This document shows, in pieces, positions 46,191 to 53,965 of a stretch of DNA of 64,000 nt (the stretch's first letter is position 1; each line of letters opens with the position of its first letter). This DNA is from JANMAT01 sp031359995. GTDB taxonomy: Bacteria > Actinomycetota > Acidimicrobiia > Acidimicrobiales > Ilumatobacteraceae. The position numbers and the translations under genes are program-made. The stretch is from NCBI GenBank assembly GCA_031359995.1, contig JANMAT010000007.1, positions 42,434 through 106,433 of the forward strand. The letters run 5' to 3'. The notes under the pieces were generated by a model. That model ran no database searches and was not told the DNA's origin. It saw only the letters and a program-made list of their open reading frames with translations.

Positions 46191-47012
46191 ATGGGAGACC
46201 GTTTCAGCGGCAAGGTGGGCGTGGTGACCGGCGGGGCCAGCGGGCTCGGTGAGGCGACGGCCCGCCTGATGGTGGCCGAAGGCGGCCGCGTCGTGGTGGC
46301 CGACCTGCTCGACGAGCGCGGGCAGGCGGTGGCCGACTCGCTCGGCGACGCGGCCACGTTCGTGCACTGCGACGTGACCGACGAGGCCCAGGTGGCCGCG
46401 GCGATCGACGCCGCCACCGCCACGTTCGGGCGCATCGACGGCGTGTTCGCCAACGCCGGCATCGTCGGTGCCGCCGGGCCGATCGCCGAGACGCCGATGG
46501 ACCACTACGACAAGACGATGGCCGTGCTGCTGCGCGGCGTGTTCATGACCGTGAAGCACGGGGCACGCGCCCTGATCGCCCAGGGCAGCGGCGGCGCCAT
46601 CGTGTGCACGTCGTCGGTGGCCGGGGTGCAGGGTGGCCTCGGCCCGCACGTGTACACGGTGGCCAAGACCGGCGTGATCGGCCTGGCGCGTGGCGCTGCG
46701 TCCGAGCTGTGCCAGTACGGCATCCGGGTGAACGCGGTGGCGCCGGGCTCCATCCCCACCGGCATGACGGCCCACGTGATGACGGGCAACCCCGACGAGG
46801 TCGACAAGGCGGCCCAGCTGATGGCCAAGACGTCGCCCCTCGGTCGGGCGCCCCACGCCAACGACATCGCCGAGGCCGTCCTCTACCTCATGAGCGACGG
46901 CGGGTCGTACGTGAACGGCCAGTGCCTCACCGTGGACGCCGGCGTGACCACCGGCGCGTCGTTGTCGCCCCGCTTCCGCGCCACCGAGATGGTGGTCGCC
47001 CGCCCGTCCTGA
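46191..47012 (+). CDS. Short-chain dehydrogenase/reductase
   Basis: 273 residues. VTGGASGLG, FANAGIVG, CTSSVAGVQGGLGPHVYTVAKTG (Ser, Tyr, Lys) and QCLTVDAGVTTG. Asp in VVVADLLDERG favours NAD. GGGGGAC precedes the ATG. It is divergent from the ferredoxin-P450 operon over 90 bp and probably belongs to the same pathway. Confidence 0.87.
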   Translation: MGDRFSGKVGVVTGGASGLGEATARLMVAEGGRVVVADLLDERGQAVADSLGDAATFVHCDVTDEAQVAAAIDAATATFGRIDGVFANAGIVGAAGPIAETPMDHYDKTMAVLLRGVFMTVKHGARALIAQGSGGAIVCTSSVAGVQGGLGPHVYTVAKTGVIGLARGAASELCQYGIRVNAVAPGSIPTGMTAHVMTGNPDEVDKAAQLMAKTSPLGRAPHANDIAEAVLYLMSDGGSYVNGQCLTVDAGVTTGASLSPRFRATEMVVARPS

Positions 47013-47027
47013 CCGTGGTGGCCGCGG

Positions 47028-47669
47028 TCAGCGCTGCACGCCGGCGTGGGCCGCGGCCACGATCAGCTCGACGCACACGTCGAGGGTGAGCGCGGTGGCG
47101 TCGAACACCACGTCGTAGTGGGCCACATCGGCCACGTCGGCGCGGTAGAAGCGGCGCCAGTAGGCCGCCCACGCCCGGTCGAGGTCGCGCTGGCGCTGCT
47201 GGGCGGTGACCTGGTCGATGTCGCCGAGCAGCACGGCCTGGGCCAGCCGCCGGTCCTTCGGACCGTCGAGGCGCACCCGCAGGGTGTCGGTGCGCGCCCC
47301 GAGCACCAGGGCGCCGGCTCGGCCGAGGATCACCCCGCCCGTTGCGTCGGCCGCCTGCCGGATGACCGCCTCGGTCTGCTCCTGGAAGCGGGCGTCGGGT
47401 TCGGCCACCAGCAGCGGCCCGGTCATCTCACCGGGCAGGCCCACGCCACCGGCCAGGGCCAGCCCGGCCCAGAAGCGCGACTGGACGCGTTCGTCGCGCG
47501 ACAGCGCATCCTCCACCGGCACCGACATGCTCTCGGCGACCCGGTTGGGGATGGCGCGATCCAGGAAGGGCAGGCCGAGCCGTTCGGCCACCTGGGGGCC
47601 GACGATGCTGCCGCCGGCTCCGTAGCTGGCCGAGATGGTCACGACTCGGATGGCGTGCTCGTCGCTCAT
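47028..47669 (-). CDS. Cytidylate kinase-like family protein
   Basis: 213 residues of P-loop kinase type. VVTISASYGAGGSIVGPQVAERLGLPFLDRAI is the cytidylate-kinase-like nucleotide site with early helix; GGVILGRAGALVLG and LRVRLDGPKDRRLAQ follow as in the family. It is not the housekeeping Cmk, which is linked to other genes and has a different lid. The biological substrate is unknown. GGGGA precedes the ATG at 47669. It is convergent with the SDR. Confidence 0.78.
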   Translation of the reverse strand: MSDEHAIRVVTISASYGAGGSIVGPQVAERLGLPFLDRAIPNRVAESMSVPVEDALSRDERVQSRFWAGLALAGGVGLPGEMTGPLLVAEPDARFQEQTEAVIRQAADATGGVILGRAGALVLGARTDTLRVRLDGPKDRRLAQAVLLGDIDQVTAQQRQRDLDRAWAAYWRRFYRADVADVAHYDVVFDATALTLDVCVELIVAAAHAGVQR

Positions 47670-47760
47670 GGTTCCCCTTCGCATCGACGGGCCGCCCGGC
47701 CCTTGTGGCGCGATCGTACGACCGGGCGCAAGGGGTCGCCGCCGAGCGGCGTCGGCCCTG

Positions 47761-48642
47761 TCAGATGCGTTCGAGGGCAGCGCCGTCGAACAGCACGCCC
47801 ATGGCCAGGTCGGCCACGTCGGCGTCGAGCTCGGCCGCGGTGGGCGCGTCGAGTGGACCCGCCGCCGCCGCGCCGATCGCCGGCAAGAGCCGGGCGTCGC
47901 TGGACGAGTTCAGGAACAGCTCGGGCCGGCTGAGCACGTACCGCACGCCGCGCTCCAGTGCGGGGCCGTCGGGCAGGGGCTCGTACCAGGAGTAGTGACG
48001 CTCGGTGCTGTCGGCCTCCCACCGGCGACGGGCCACCGACTTGATGGTCTGCACCGCCACGCCGCGCGCCGTGCACGTGGCCACCAGTGCCTCGAAGTCG
48101 GCCCGGTAGTCGGGGTCGCTGAGCATCAGGTGGTTGCACGGCAGCAGCACCGCGTCGAAGGCGAACCGCTCGAGGCTGCGCCGGTGCATGCCGGCGATGC
48201 GCGTGCCGTGCCCGGTCACGCCGATGAAGCGCACCAGGCCCTCGGCGCGGGCCTGCACGAGCGCCTCGACCGCGCCACCGGGGCCGTGGGCGACCTCGAA
48301 CTCGTCGGGCTCGACCAGGTTGTGGAGCTGGATGAGGTCGACGTGGTCGACGCCCATGCGCTCGAGTGAACGCTCGAGCTCGCGGCGGGCCGCAGCGCCC
48401 GTGCGCTCGCCCGTCTTGGTCGCCAGGAACACCTCGCCGCGGTGCGACTGCAGGAACGGGTGCAGGCGCACCTCGGAGTCGCCGTAGGACGCCGCCGTGT
48501 CGACGTGGTTCAGGCCCTGGGCGAGGAAGACCTCCATCGTCGCGTCGGCGCGGGCCTGGCTCATGCCGCCGAGGGCGGCCGCACCGAAGATGACGCGGCT
48601 GCTGAGGTGGCCGGTGGAACCGAACGAAGCGCGAGGGATCAT
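47761..48642 (-). CDS. Aldo/keto reductase
   Basis: 293 residues. The catalytic tetrad is visible: Asp and Tyr in VDTAASYGDSE, Lys in LATKTGER, and His in LIQLHNLVEP. The C-terminus has an NADPH-binding-type NSSSDARLLPAI variation. It reduces carbonyls with NADPH; the substrate is unknown. It is followed by the LDTR carboxypeptidase upstream on the same strand with no obvious link. Confidence 0.85.
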   Translation of the reverse strand: MIPRASFGSTGHLSSRVIFGAAALGGMSQARADATMEVFLAQGLNHVDTAASYGDSEVRLHPFLQSHRGEVFLATKTGERTGAAARRELERSLERMGVDHVDLIQLHNLVEPDEFEVAHGPGGAVEALVQARAEGLVRFIGVTGHGTRIAGMHRRSLERFAFDAVLLPCNHLMLSDPDYRADFEALVATCTARGVAVQTIKSVARRRWEADSTERHYSWYEPLPDGPALERGVRYVLSRPELFLNSSSDARLLPAIGAAAAGPLDAPTAAELDADVADLAMGVLFDGAALERI

Positions 48643-48672
48643 CCGGTGATCGTAGGCCCGCGCCGCGCCGGG

Positions 48673-50520
48673 TCACAGCGCGGCGGCGGCCGCCCACACC
48701 GCGGCCACGTGGCGGCTCACGTCGGTCGCCTCGCCGAGGGGCAGTTCCATCGTGAAGGCCCACTTCCCGGGATTCGCCTCCATGTAGGTGTTGGTCATGG
48801 TGCCCGAGATGTCGATGTAGCCGTTGCGGTTGTAGGGAACGCCTGACGCCGCCGCGTAGGCCTGACAGATGCCGGTGAGCTTCGGCCCGCGGTACGGCGA
48901 GCAGTCCACCGTCACCAGCGGCTGGTGGTACGACACGATCAGGTCGAAGTGCTCGCGCTGGATGAAGGCCAGGAACGCGACCGCTTCGGGCTCCGACATC
49001 GGCCCCGGCCCCGTGTCCACCGCGAACGCCCCCACACCGCAGCCGGGTGCCGGGCACCACGGGAACGAGCCACCGGTGAAGTTGCGGTTCAGGTCGACCC
49101 CGCGGCCGTTCACCCGCGTGCGGGCGGCGGCACCGTCGGGGTTCATCGTGTCCATGAGCCACAGGTCCACGGCGGTCGGCACGGGCGCGTACCGCAGCGC
49201 GGTCACGATCTCGCGCCCGGCCTGCTCGTCGCCGTGCATGAAGCCGAGCACGAGCACCTTGTGGACCGCGCCGGGATGGACCACCACGTGGGTGGCCACG
49301 AGATCACGCCCGAGCACCGAGCGCCCGATCACCTCGTCGGCCGCCGGGGTGGGCGGCACGATCGTCACCAGGGGAGGGCCCACGAACACCCCGGCGACGT
49401 CGACGACGACGTCGCCGCCGTTCTGGGCGAACACGGCCACCCCCCGGTCGGCGATGCGGGTGATGGCGGCGTTGGCGACCGTCTGACGCGCCGCCGTCGC
49501 GTTCACGGTCGACGTGGGCGGCAACGGCGTGCCGTCGGCCCACACGGTGAAGTACCCGGGCGCGGTGGCATCGACGGCGGTCAGGTTCACCCACGCCGCC
49601 GCGCCCTTCGGCACCGCGACCGACGTGCTCCTGCCCGCCGTGAGGCGCGAAGTCGCCGTGGCGCGGGTGTCGAGCACCCGGGCCGCCACCGCCGGAGCGA
49701 AGAGCCCGTCGCGGCCCAGGTCGGCCGAAGGCCCGGTGAAGTACCCGACGAGATCGACCAGCACGTGCGCGCCCGACTGCGAGAACACGCGCACCGCCGT
49801 GGCGGTGGGCACCACGGTGAAGACGGCGCGGGTCTGCCCGGCCGAGTCCACGTTGCCGGTCGACACGGCCGGCAGCGGGCCGTCGCCGTAGGCGGTGAAG
49901 TAGCCCGGTTGCGTCGCCTCGGTGAACGTCAGGTTCACGGCCACCGCCGCGGCGTCGGCGGGCACGCCGGTCACGGGCGCGACGGCCACCTCGCCCGCGG
50001 CGACCTTGGCGGTGGCGCGCGTGTCGAGCAGGCGGGCCGGGGTCACGGCCACGTACCGACCCGACCGGGCCGACTCGGCCGGCACGAAGGCGCCGACCAC
50101 GTCGACGACCTTGTCGGTGGGCACGTTCGAGAAGAGCGACACCGCACCGCCGCCGAGGCGCACCACCGCGGTGTTGGCCACCGTGGTGCGGGCCAGGTAG
50201 TTCACGTTCGACGCGGTGGGCAGTTCGGCGCCGGCGGGGAAGGCGCTCAGGTAGCCGGCGGCGGCGGGGTTCACCACCGTGAGGGTCACGACCACGGCGG
50301 TCGCGTCGGCACTGACACCGCACGCGCCGGCCATGGCGACCGTCATCGACTGGTTGCGGCCGCCGGACGCGCGCGAGTCGGCGACACGGCAGGGAGCGAC
50401 CGGCACGTACGCCGACGTGGCCGACGTGGCCGCGGCGGCCGGCCGCGGCGCGGCGGCGACCACGATGACGGATCCGACGACCGCGGCCAGCAACGTGGCG
50501 ACGACGGCCCGGCCCCTCAT
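48673..50520 (-). CDS. Secreted LDTR-repeat protein with C-terminal M14 zinc carboxypeptidase
   Basis: 615 residues. Signal peptide MRGRAVVATLLAAVVGSVIVVAA. Three repeats follow (about 30-150, 155-270, 280-395), with signatures VADSRASGG, LLDTRATAK and VLDTRATAT, the GTG part being lost. The C-terminal 200 residues are an M14-type domain: HGDE (HxxE zinc ligands, about 427), GVDLNRNF, SYHQP (third ligand) and AFTMELPLG with the catalytic Glu near 590. All key residues are present, so peptide or muropeptide carboxypeptidase activity is likely outside the cell. GTG at 50535 is an alternative start. Confidence 0.83.
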   Translation of the reverse strand: MRGRAVVATLLAAVVGSVIVVAAAPRPAAAATSATSAYVPVAPCRVADSRASGGRNQSMTVAMAGACGVSADATAVVVTLTVVNPAAAGYLSAFPAGAELPTASNVNYLARTTVANTAVVRLGGGAVSLFSNVPTDKVVDVVGAFVPAESARSGRYVAVTPARLLDTRATAKVAAGEVAVAPVTGVPADAAAVAVNLTFTEATQPGYFTAYGDGPLPAVSTGNVDSAGQTRAVFTVVPTATAVRVFSQSGAHVLVDLVGYFTGPSADLGRDGLFAPAVAARVLDTRATATSRLTAGRSTSVAVPKGAAAWVNLTAVDATAPGYFTVWADGTPLPPTSTVNATAARQTVANAAITRIADRGVAVFAQNGGDVVVDVAGVFVGPPLVTIVPPTPAADEVIGRSVLGRDLVATHVVVHPGAVHKVLVLGFMHGDEQAGREIVTALRYAPVPTAVDLWLMDTMNPDGAAARTRVNGRGVDLNRNFTGGSFPWCPAPGCGVGAFAVDTGPGPMSEPEAVAFLAFIQREHFDLIVSYHQPLVTVDCSPYRGPKLTGICQAYAAASGVPYNRNGYIDISGTMTNTYMEANPGKWAFTMELPLGEATDVSRHVAAVWAAAAAL

Positions 50521-50586
50521 CGCTGTGGTTCGCACCCGAGCATCATGGTGGCCGGCGGGCACCCCGGGTGGTGCTCGGGCCGGTGG

Positions 50587-51030
50587 TCACTTCCGCTTGG
50601 CCACGAGCACCGGGATGACGCGATCGGTCTTGGCCTCGTAGTCGGCGTAGTTCGAGAACGCGGCCACCGACCGGTCCCACCACTGCTGGCGCTCCTCACC
50701 CTCGACCTGGCGCACCGTGACGGCGAACGGCTCGGGTCCGTCCTGGATGGCGACGTTGTCGGGGTCGGCGACCAGGTTGTAGTACCAGACCGGGTTCTTG
50801 GGCGCCCCGCCCATGGAGGCGACCAGGGCGTACTCGCCCTCGTGCTCGACCTTCATGAGGGCGATCTTGCGCACGGCACCGCTCTTGTTGCCCTTCATCG
50901 TGACGATGATGACGGGCAGACCGGTGTCGAGCAGGGTGTTGCCCTCCTGGCCGCCGGTGCGCTCGTAGCGCTCGATCTGCTCGCGGACCCAGGTCGACGG
51001 GCTCGGGACGTACTCGCCTTTGAGATGCAT
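50587..51030 (-). CDS. Deazaflavin (F420)-dependent nitroreductase-family protein (Ddn-like)
   Basis: 147 residues of split-barrel fold. TGLPVIIVTMKGNKSGAVRKIALMKV is the F420-phosphate-binding strand-turn, and VASMGGAPKNPVWYYNLVADPD is the second hallmark block. Family members reduce quinones or nitro compounds with F420H2. Together with the luciferase-like protein at 15792 it implies that the organism makes F420. It is divergent from the MerR gene. Confidence 0.87.
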   Translation of the reverse strand: MHLKGEYVPSPSTWVREQIERYERTGGQEGNTLLDTGLPVIIVTMKGNKSGAVRKIALMKVEHEGEYALVASMGGAPKNPVWYYNLVADPDNVAIQDGPEPFAVTVRQVEGEERQQWWDRSVAAFSNYADYEAKTDRVIPVLVAKRK

Positions 51031-51079
51031 GGCGCCACCCTAGGGCGGCCACCGGTGCCGATCGTCGGCCGGGAAGTCC

Positions 51080-51111
51080 TTGACCTTCAGGTCGACTCGA
51101 AGGTTTACGCT
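51080..51111 (+). promoter_or_regulatory. MerR-type promoter-operator
   Basis: TTGACC (51080-51085) and TACGCT (51106-51111) are separated by 20 nt, the stretched spacing typical of MerR-activated promoters. Between them ACCTTC (51083-51088), a central GTCGAC palindrome and GAAGGT (51099-51104) form a 22-bp dyad. The -10 ends 6 nt before the GTG of the MerR gene, so the transcript may begin at the start codon. Confidence 0.7.
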
Positions 51112-51117
51112 CACCGG

Positions 51118-51696
51118 GTGACCTACCGCATCCAAGACGTGGCCCGCCGCAGCGGGTTCAGCGCCACCACCCTGCGCTACTACGAGGAGATCGGGCTGCT
51201 GCCGGCCACCGGGCGCACGCCCGCCGGTTACCGCTTCTACGACGATCGGGCCCTCCAGCGGCTGGCCTTCATCGCTCGGGCCAAGCAGCTCGGATGCACC
51301 CTCGACGAGGTCGCCGACCTGGCCACGGCGTGGGACGGCGGCCAGTGCGGTCCGGTCCAGGACCGCCTGCGCACCCTGGTCACCCAGAAGCTGGTCGACG
51401 CCCAGAACCGGGTCGCCGAGCTCATGGCCCTCACCACCCAGCTGCAGGTGGCCGCGGCCGCGCTCGACGCCGACCGCCCCGACGGCCCCTGTGACGACCG
51501 GTGCGGCTGTCTCAGCGAGCCGGCGGTCACCACCCCCCGGGCCGTGTCGCTCACGGCCAAGCCGATCCGGTCGACGGCCGCGGCCGCCGACGCGCCGCCC
51601 GTGGCCTGCACGCTCGCGACGCGGGGACCGGCCGACGCCCGACCTGTCATCGACGCCGTCTTCGGCGTCGACCCCGTCCGGGAGGTCGCATCGTGA
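51118..51696 (+). CDS. MerR-family metal-responsive regulator
   Basis: 192 residues. HTH and wing: RIQDVARRSGFSATTLRYYEEIGLLPATGRTPAGYRFYDD. C77 at the start of the dimer helix (GGQCGPVQ), with C125, C129 and C131 in PCDDRCGC, recall the thiol metal site of mercury/soft-metal sensors; C164 is extra. A C-terminal tail of about 60 residues follows and is unusual. The GTG at 51118 is probably leaderless. It controls itself and the next two genes, which overlap it (GTGA). The metal (Hg, Cd, Cu or other) is not decided. Confidence 0.85.
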   Translation: MTYRIQDVARRSGFSATTLRYYEEIGLLPATGRTPAGYRFYDDRALQRLAFIARAKQLGCTLDEVADLATAWDGGQCGPVQDRLRTLVTQKLVDAQNRVAELMALTTQLQVAAAALDADRPDGPCDDRCGCLSEPAVTTPRAVSLTAKPIRSTAAAADAPPVACTLATRGPADARPVIDAVFGVDPVREVAS

Positions 51697-51968
51697 GCGA
51701 GAAGAAGGAAGCCGTCGCGCTGGCCGGGGTGGGCGTCGTGGCCTGCGCGGCCTGCTGCGCGGGGCCGATCCTCGGCGTGCTCGGCACGATCGGTTTGGCC
51801 GGCGCGCTCGGTGCCGCCGTGTTCGGGGTGGCCGGCGCTGTCGCCGCGGCGGTGATCGTCACGGTGGTGCTGCGACGCCGTCGGGTCCGTCGCTCCGCCG
51901 CCGGCGCGACGCCCGGCACCGTCGGCACGGTCGCCGTCGAGCTGAGCTCGACCCGGCGGTCGGCGTGA
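51693..51968 (+). CDS. Small MerT/MerF-like membrane protein
   Basis: 91 residues with two hydrophobic segments (about 8-30 and 34-60). C18, C21 and C22 in VACAACCAGPILGVLG place a Cys pair in the first segment, as in MerT/MerF mercury transporters. The C-terminal tail is Arg-rich then neutral. It overlaps both neighbours by 4 nt. Uptake of a soft metal is likely, but no merA reductase is present, so export or sensing support is also possible. Confidence 0.6.
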   Translation: MSEKKEAVALAGVGVVACAACCAGPILGVLGTIGLAGALGAAVFGVAGAVAAAVIVTVVLRRRRVRRSAAGATPGTVGTVAVELSSTRRSA

Positions 51969-52501
51969 CCGCCGTGGCGACCCGCCCGGCCCGCTGGTGG
52001 CTGAGCGCGCTGCTGCTGGCCGGGGCGGCACTGTTCACCGTGGGTGCCGTGCGCGAGCGCTCGAGCGGTGACCACCACCTCGAGACCGCGGCACCGGCCT
52101 CGACGGGGGTCGCGGCCGAGACGGGCGACGAAGGGGCCGAAGCCACCGCGTCGGCCACCATCCGACCCGCCACGGAGTCGTCCGAAGGCACCGTGCTCGG
52201 CATCAACCCGGAATCGACGGCTCTCGTCGTGCTGGCCGTGGCCGCGTCGGCCGCCCTGGCCGCGGCGCTCCTGCGGTGGCGCCGCCGCGAGGTCGTGTTC
52301 GCCACCATCGCCTTCGCAGGACTGTTCACCGTGTTCGACGTGGCCGAGGTGTTCCATCAGTCAGAGCGGTCACGCACCGGTCTGCTGCTCGTGGCGCTGG
52401 CGGTGGCCTTCACGCACGCCGGCTCCACGCTGCTCGGCTTCTGGCTGCTGCCGGCGCCGGTCACCGTGCCGGTGGCGCGGCCAGCCGCGCCAGTGCCCTG
52501 A
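51965..52501 (+). CDS. Membrane protein of unknown function
   Basis: 178 residues. One hydrophobic segment near 11-28, an external-looking Glu/Ala/Thr-rich stretch with HH (DHHLETAAP), then three further segments (about 83-104, 110-126, 138-160) separated by RWRRRE and HQSERSR. It is third in the MerR operon (GTGA overlap). The last 41 nt overlap the convergent ACT gene. A role in metal handling is inferred from the operon only. Confidence 0.6.
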   Translation: MTAVATRPARWWLSALLLAGAALFTVGAVRERSSGDHHLETAAPASTGVAAETGDEGAEATASATIRPATESSEGTVLGINPESTALVVLAVAASAALAAALLRWRRREVVFATIAFAGLFTVFDVAEVFHQSERSRTGLLLVALAVAFTHAGSTLLGFWLLPAPVTVPVARPAAPVP

Positions 52502-52856
52502 GCGCGTCGGCCACCCGGTCGACCGGCACGAGCACGTGGTCGTGGTGGTGCCCGGCGAGCACGTTGGCGCTGATGCCCTCGGCCGTCAGCGCCGCGCTCA
52601 CCGCCGCGGTGAGGCCCACCGCGGCCAGCGACGAGTGCACCTGCAGCGTGATCCAGCCGGCGACGAAGTCGTAGGCCCAACCGCGGGCGTCGGCATCGGC
52701 GCGCGGCACCACGTAGGTGATCCCCTCCGCCTCCACGACCATAGCCGCGGCGTCGACCGCCTCGGGGACCGCTCGGGTGACGTACACGTACTCATCGGCC
52801 CGTACCGACGGACGCAGCGTACGCAGCAGGGTGGGCAGATCGGTCTCTCCGGCCAT
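52461..52856 (-). CDS. ACT-domain (ACT_7-like) protein
   Basis: 131 residues with two ACT-like beta-alpha-beta halves: LPTLLRTLRPSVRADEYVYVTRA, EAEGITYVV, then WITLQVHSSLAAVGLTAAVSAALTAEGISANVLAGHHHDHVLVP. The second half is the typical ligand-binding ACT_7 module, and the HHHDH run is noteworthy. Such proteins probably sense amino acids. It overlaps the end of the membrane-protein gene tail to tail. Confidence 0.78.
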   Translation of the reverse strand: MAGETDLPTLLRTLRPSVRADEYVYVTRAVPEAVDAAAMVVEAEGITYVVPRADADARGWAYDFVAGWITLQVHSSLAAVGLTAAVSAALTAEGISANVLAGHHHDHVLVPVDRVADALRALARLAAPPAR

Positions 52857-52867
52857 GACGGTCACGG

Positions 52868-53521
52868 ATGGTACGCAACGTGGGTCATCATCGCGGCGTG
52901 CTCGATCCCCGCACCGCCACCCCCGAAGTCCGTCCGCTGGCCACCACCGAACGCCATGCTGCCGTCGCCGCACTGGCCCGCGCCTTCTACCCCGACCCGC
53001 TGTTCGGTCACTTCGCCCGCACGCCGCGACAGGAGTACCACATGCTGGCGTCGGTGTTCGACGCGTTCGTGCGCGACGGCATGCCCTTCGACGAGTCGCT
53101 GGTAGCCGCGGTCGGGCCGCGCATCGTCGGCTGTGCGGTGTGGCTGCCACCAGGCACGATGCCGCGGGGCGCGGCGCGCAACGCGACCCTCAACGCTCGT
53201 GCGGCCAGGTTGCTCCTGACCGGGTGCAACCGCATCTCGGGGCTGCGGCTGCTCGACGCGGTCGACAAGGTGCACCCGAAGGAACCGCACTGGTACCTGT
53301 TCCTGCTGGGCACCGATCCGATCGTGCAGGGGCGCGGCATCGGCGGGCGGTTGGTGCAGCCGGTGCTCGACCGGTGCGACGCCGAGGGCCTGCCCGCCTA
53401 CCTGGAGACGCAGAAGGAGTCGAACCTGGCGTTCTACGGGCGCCTCGGGTTCGCGGTGGGCCAAGAGCTCGAGCACGCCGGTGCGCCGCCCATCTGGACG
53501 ATGACGCGCGCGCCCCGCTGA
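52868..53521 (+). CDS. GNAT-family N-acetyltransferase
   Basis: 217 residues. YLFLLGTDPIVQGRGIGGRLVQPVLDRCDAEGLPAYLETQKESNLAFYGRLGFAV has the acetyl-CoA-binding QGRGIGG loop and the C-terminal NxxFYxxxGF. The start is unsure: ATG at 52868 or GTG at 52898, where the conserved part begins. The acceptor is unknown. It is divergent from the ACT gene with an 11-nt gap. Confidence 0.85.
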   Translation: MVRNVGHHRGVLDPRTATPEVRPLATTERHAAVAALARAFYPDPLFGHFARTPRQEYHMLASVFDAFVRDGMPFDESLVAAVGPRIVGCAVWLPPGTMPRGAARNATLNARAARLLLTGCNRISGLRLLDAVDKVHPKEPHWYLFLLGTDPIVQGRGIGGRLVQPVLDRCDAEGLPAYLETQKESNLAFYGRLGFAVGQELEHAGAPPIWTMTRAPR

Positions 53522-53530
53522 GGGTGTGCG

Positions 53531-53917
53531 TCAGGACGCCGGACCGCGCCGCAGCGTGATGACGCGCTTGTGGACCCGCCATCCCTGCGCGGTCTTCACG
53601 ACCTCGTCGAAGTACGACGCGGTGCCCACGCGCCGCTCCGGCAGCAGGGCCACGATCCGGAAGCACATCGTGACCGCGGTCGGCGTCTCGTCGACGTAGA
53701 TGTTGGTCATGAGGTGCGTGCGCGGGTGGTTGGCCTCGGTGTCCATGAAGCGTTGGATCTCGGGCAGGCCGTCCAGGTGGGGGCCGCCGAGGTCGGTGAG
53801 GTCGAAGGTGGCGTCATCGGTGAAGATGCGAGACAGGCGGGGCCAGTCGCGATCGTCGATGGCGTCGCCGTAGCGACCCGGCAGTTCGTGCAGTTCGAGG
53901 CGATCGGCGACGTCCAT
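53531..53917 (-). CDS. SnoaL-like (NTF2-fold) protein
   Basis: 128 residues. LHELPGRYGDAIDDRDWPRLSRIFTDDATFDL is the opening typical of SnoaL_4-type proteins, followed by HLMTNIYVDE and GWRVHKRVITLRR. The fold hosts dehydratases, isomerases or binding proteins. The family is often linked to aromatic or steroid metabolism in actinobacteria. The reaction is unknown. Confidence 0.78.
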   Translation of the reverse strand: MDVADRLELHELPGRYGDAIDDRDWPRLSRIFTDDATFDLTDLGGPHLDGLPEIQRFMDTEANHPRTHLMTNIYVDETPTAVTMCFRIVALLPERRVGTASYFDEVVKTAQGWRVHKRVITLRRGPAS

Positions 53918-53965
53918 GGGCCGATGGTAGGCCCGGCTTGCGCCTCGCCCCGACCGAGCCCGGCG

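Noticed and set aside
51118..52501. A complete mercury-resistance operon
   Set aside because: No merA, merP or merB; only regulator and a MerT-like protein are present.
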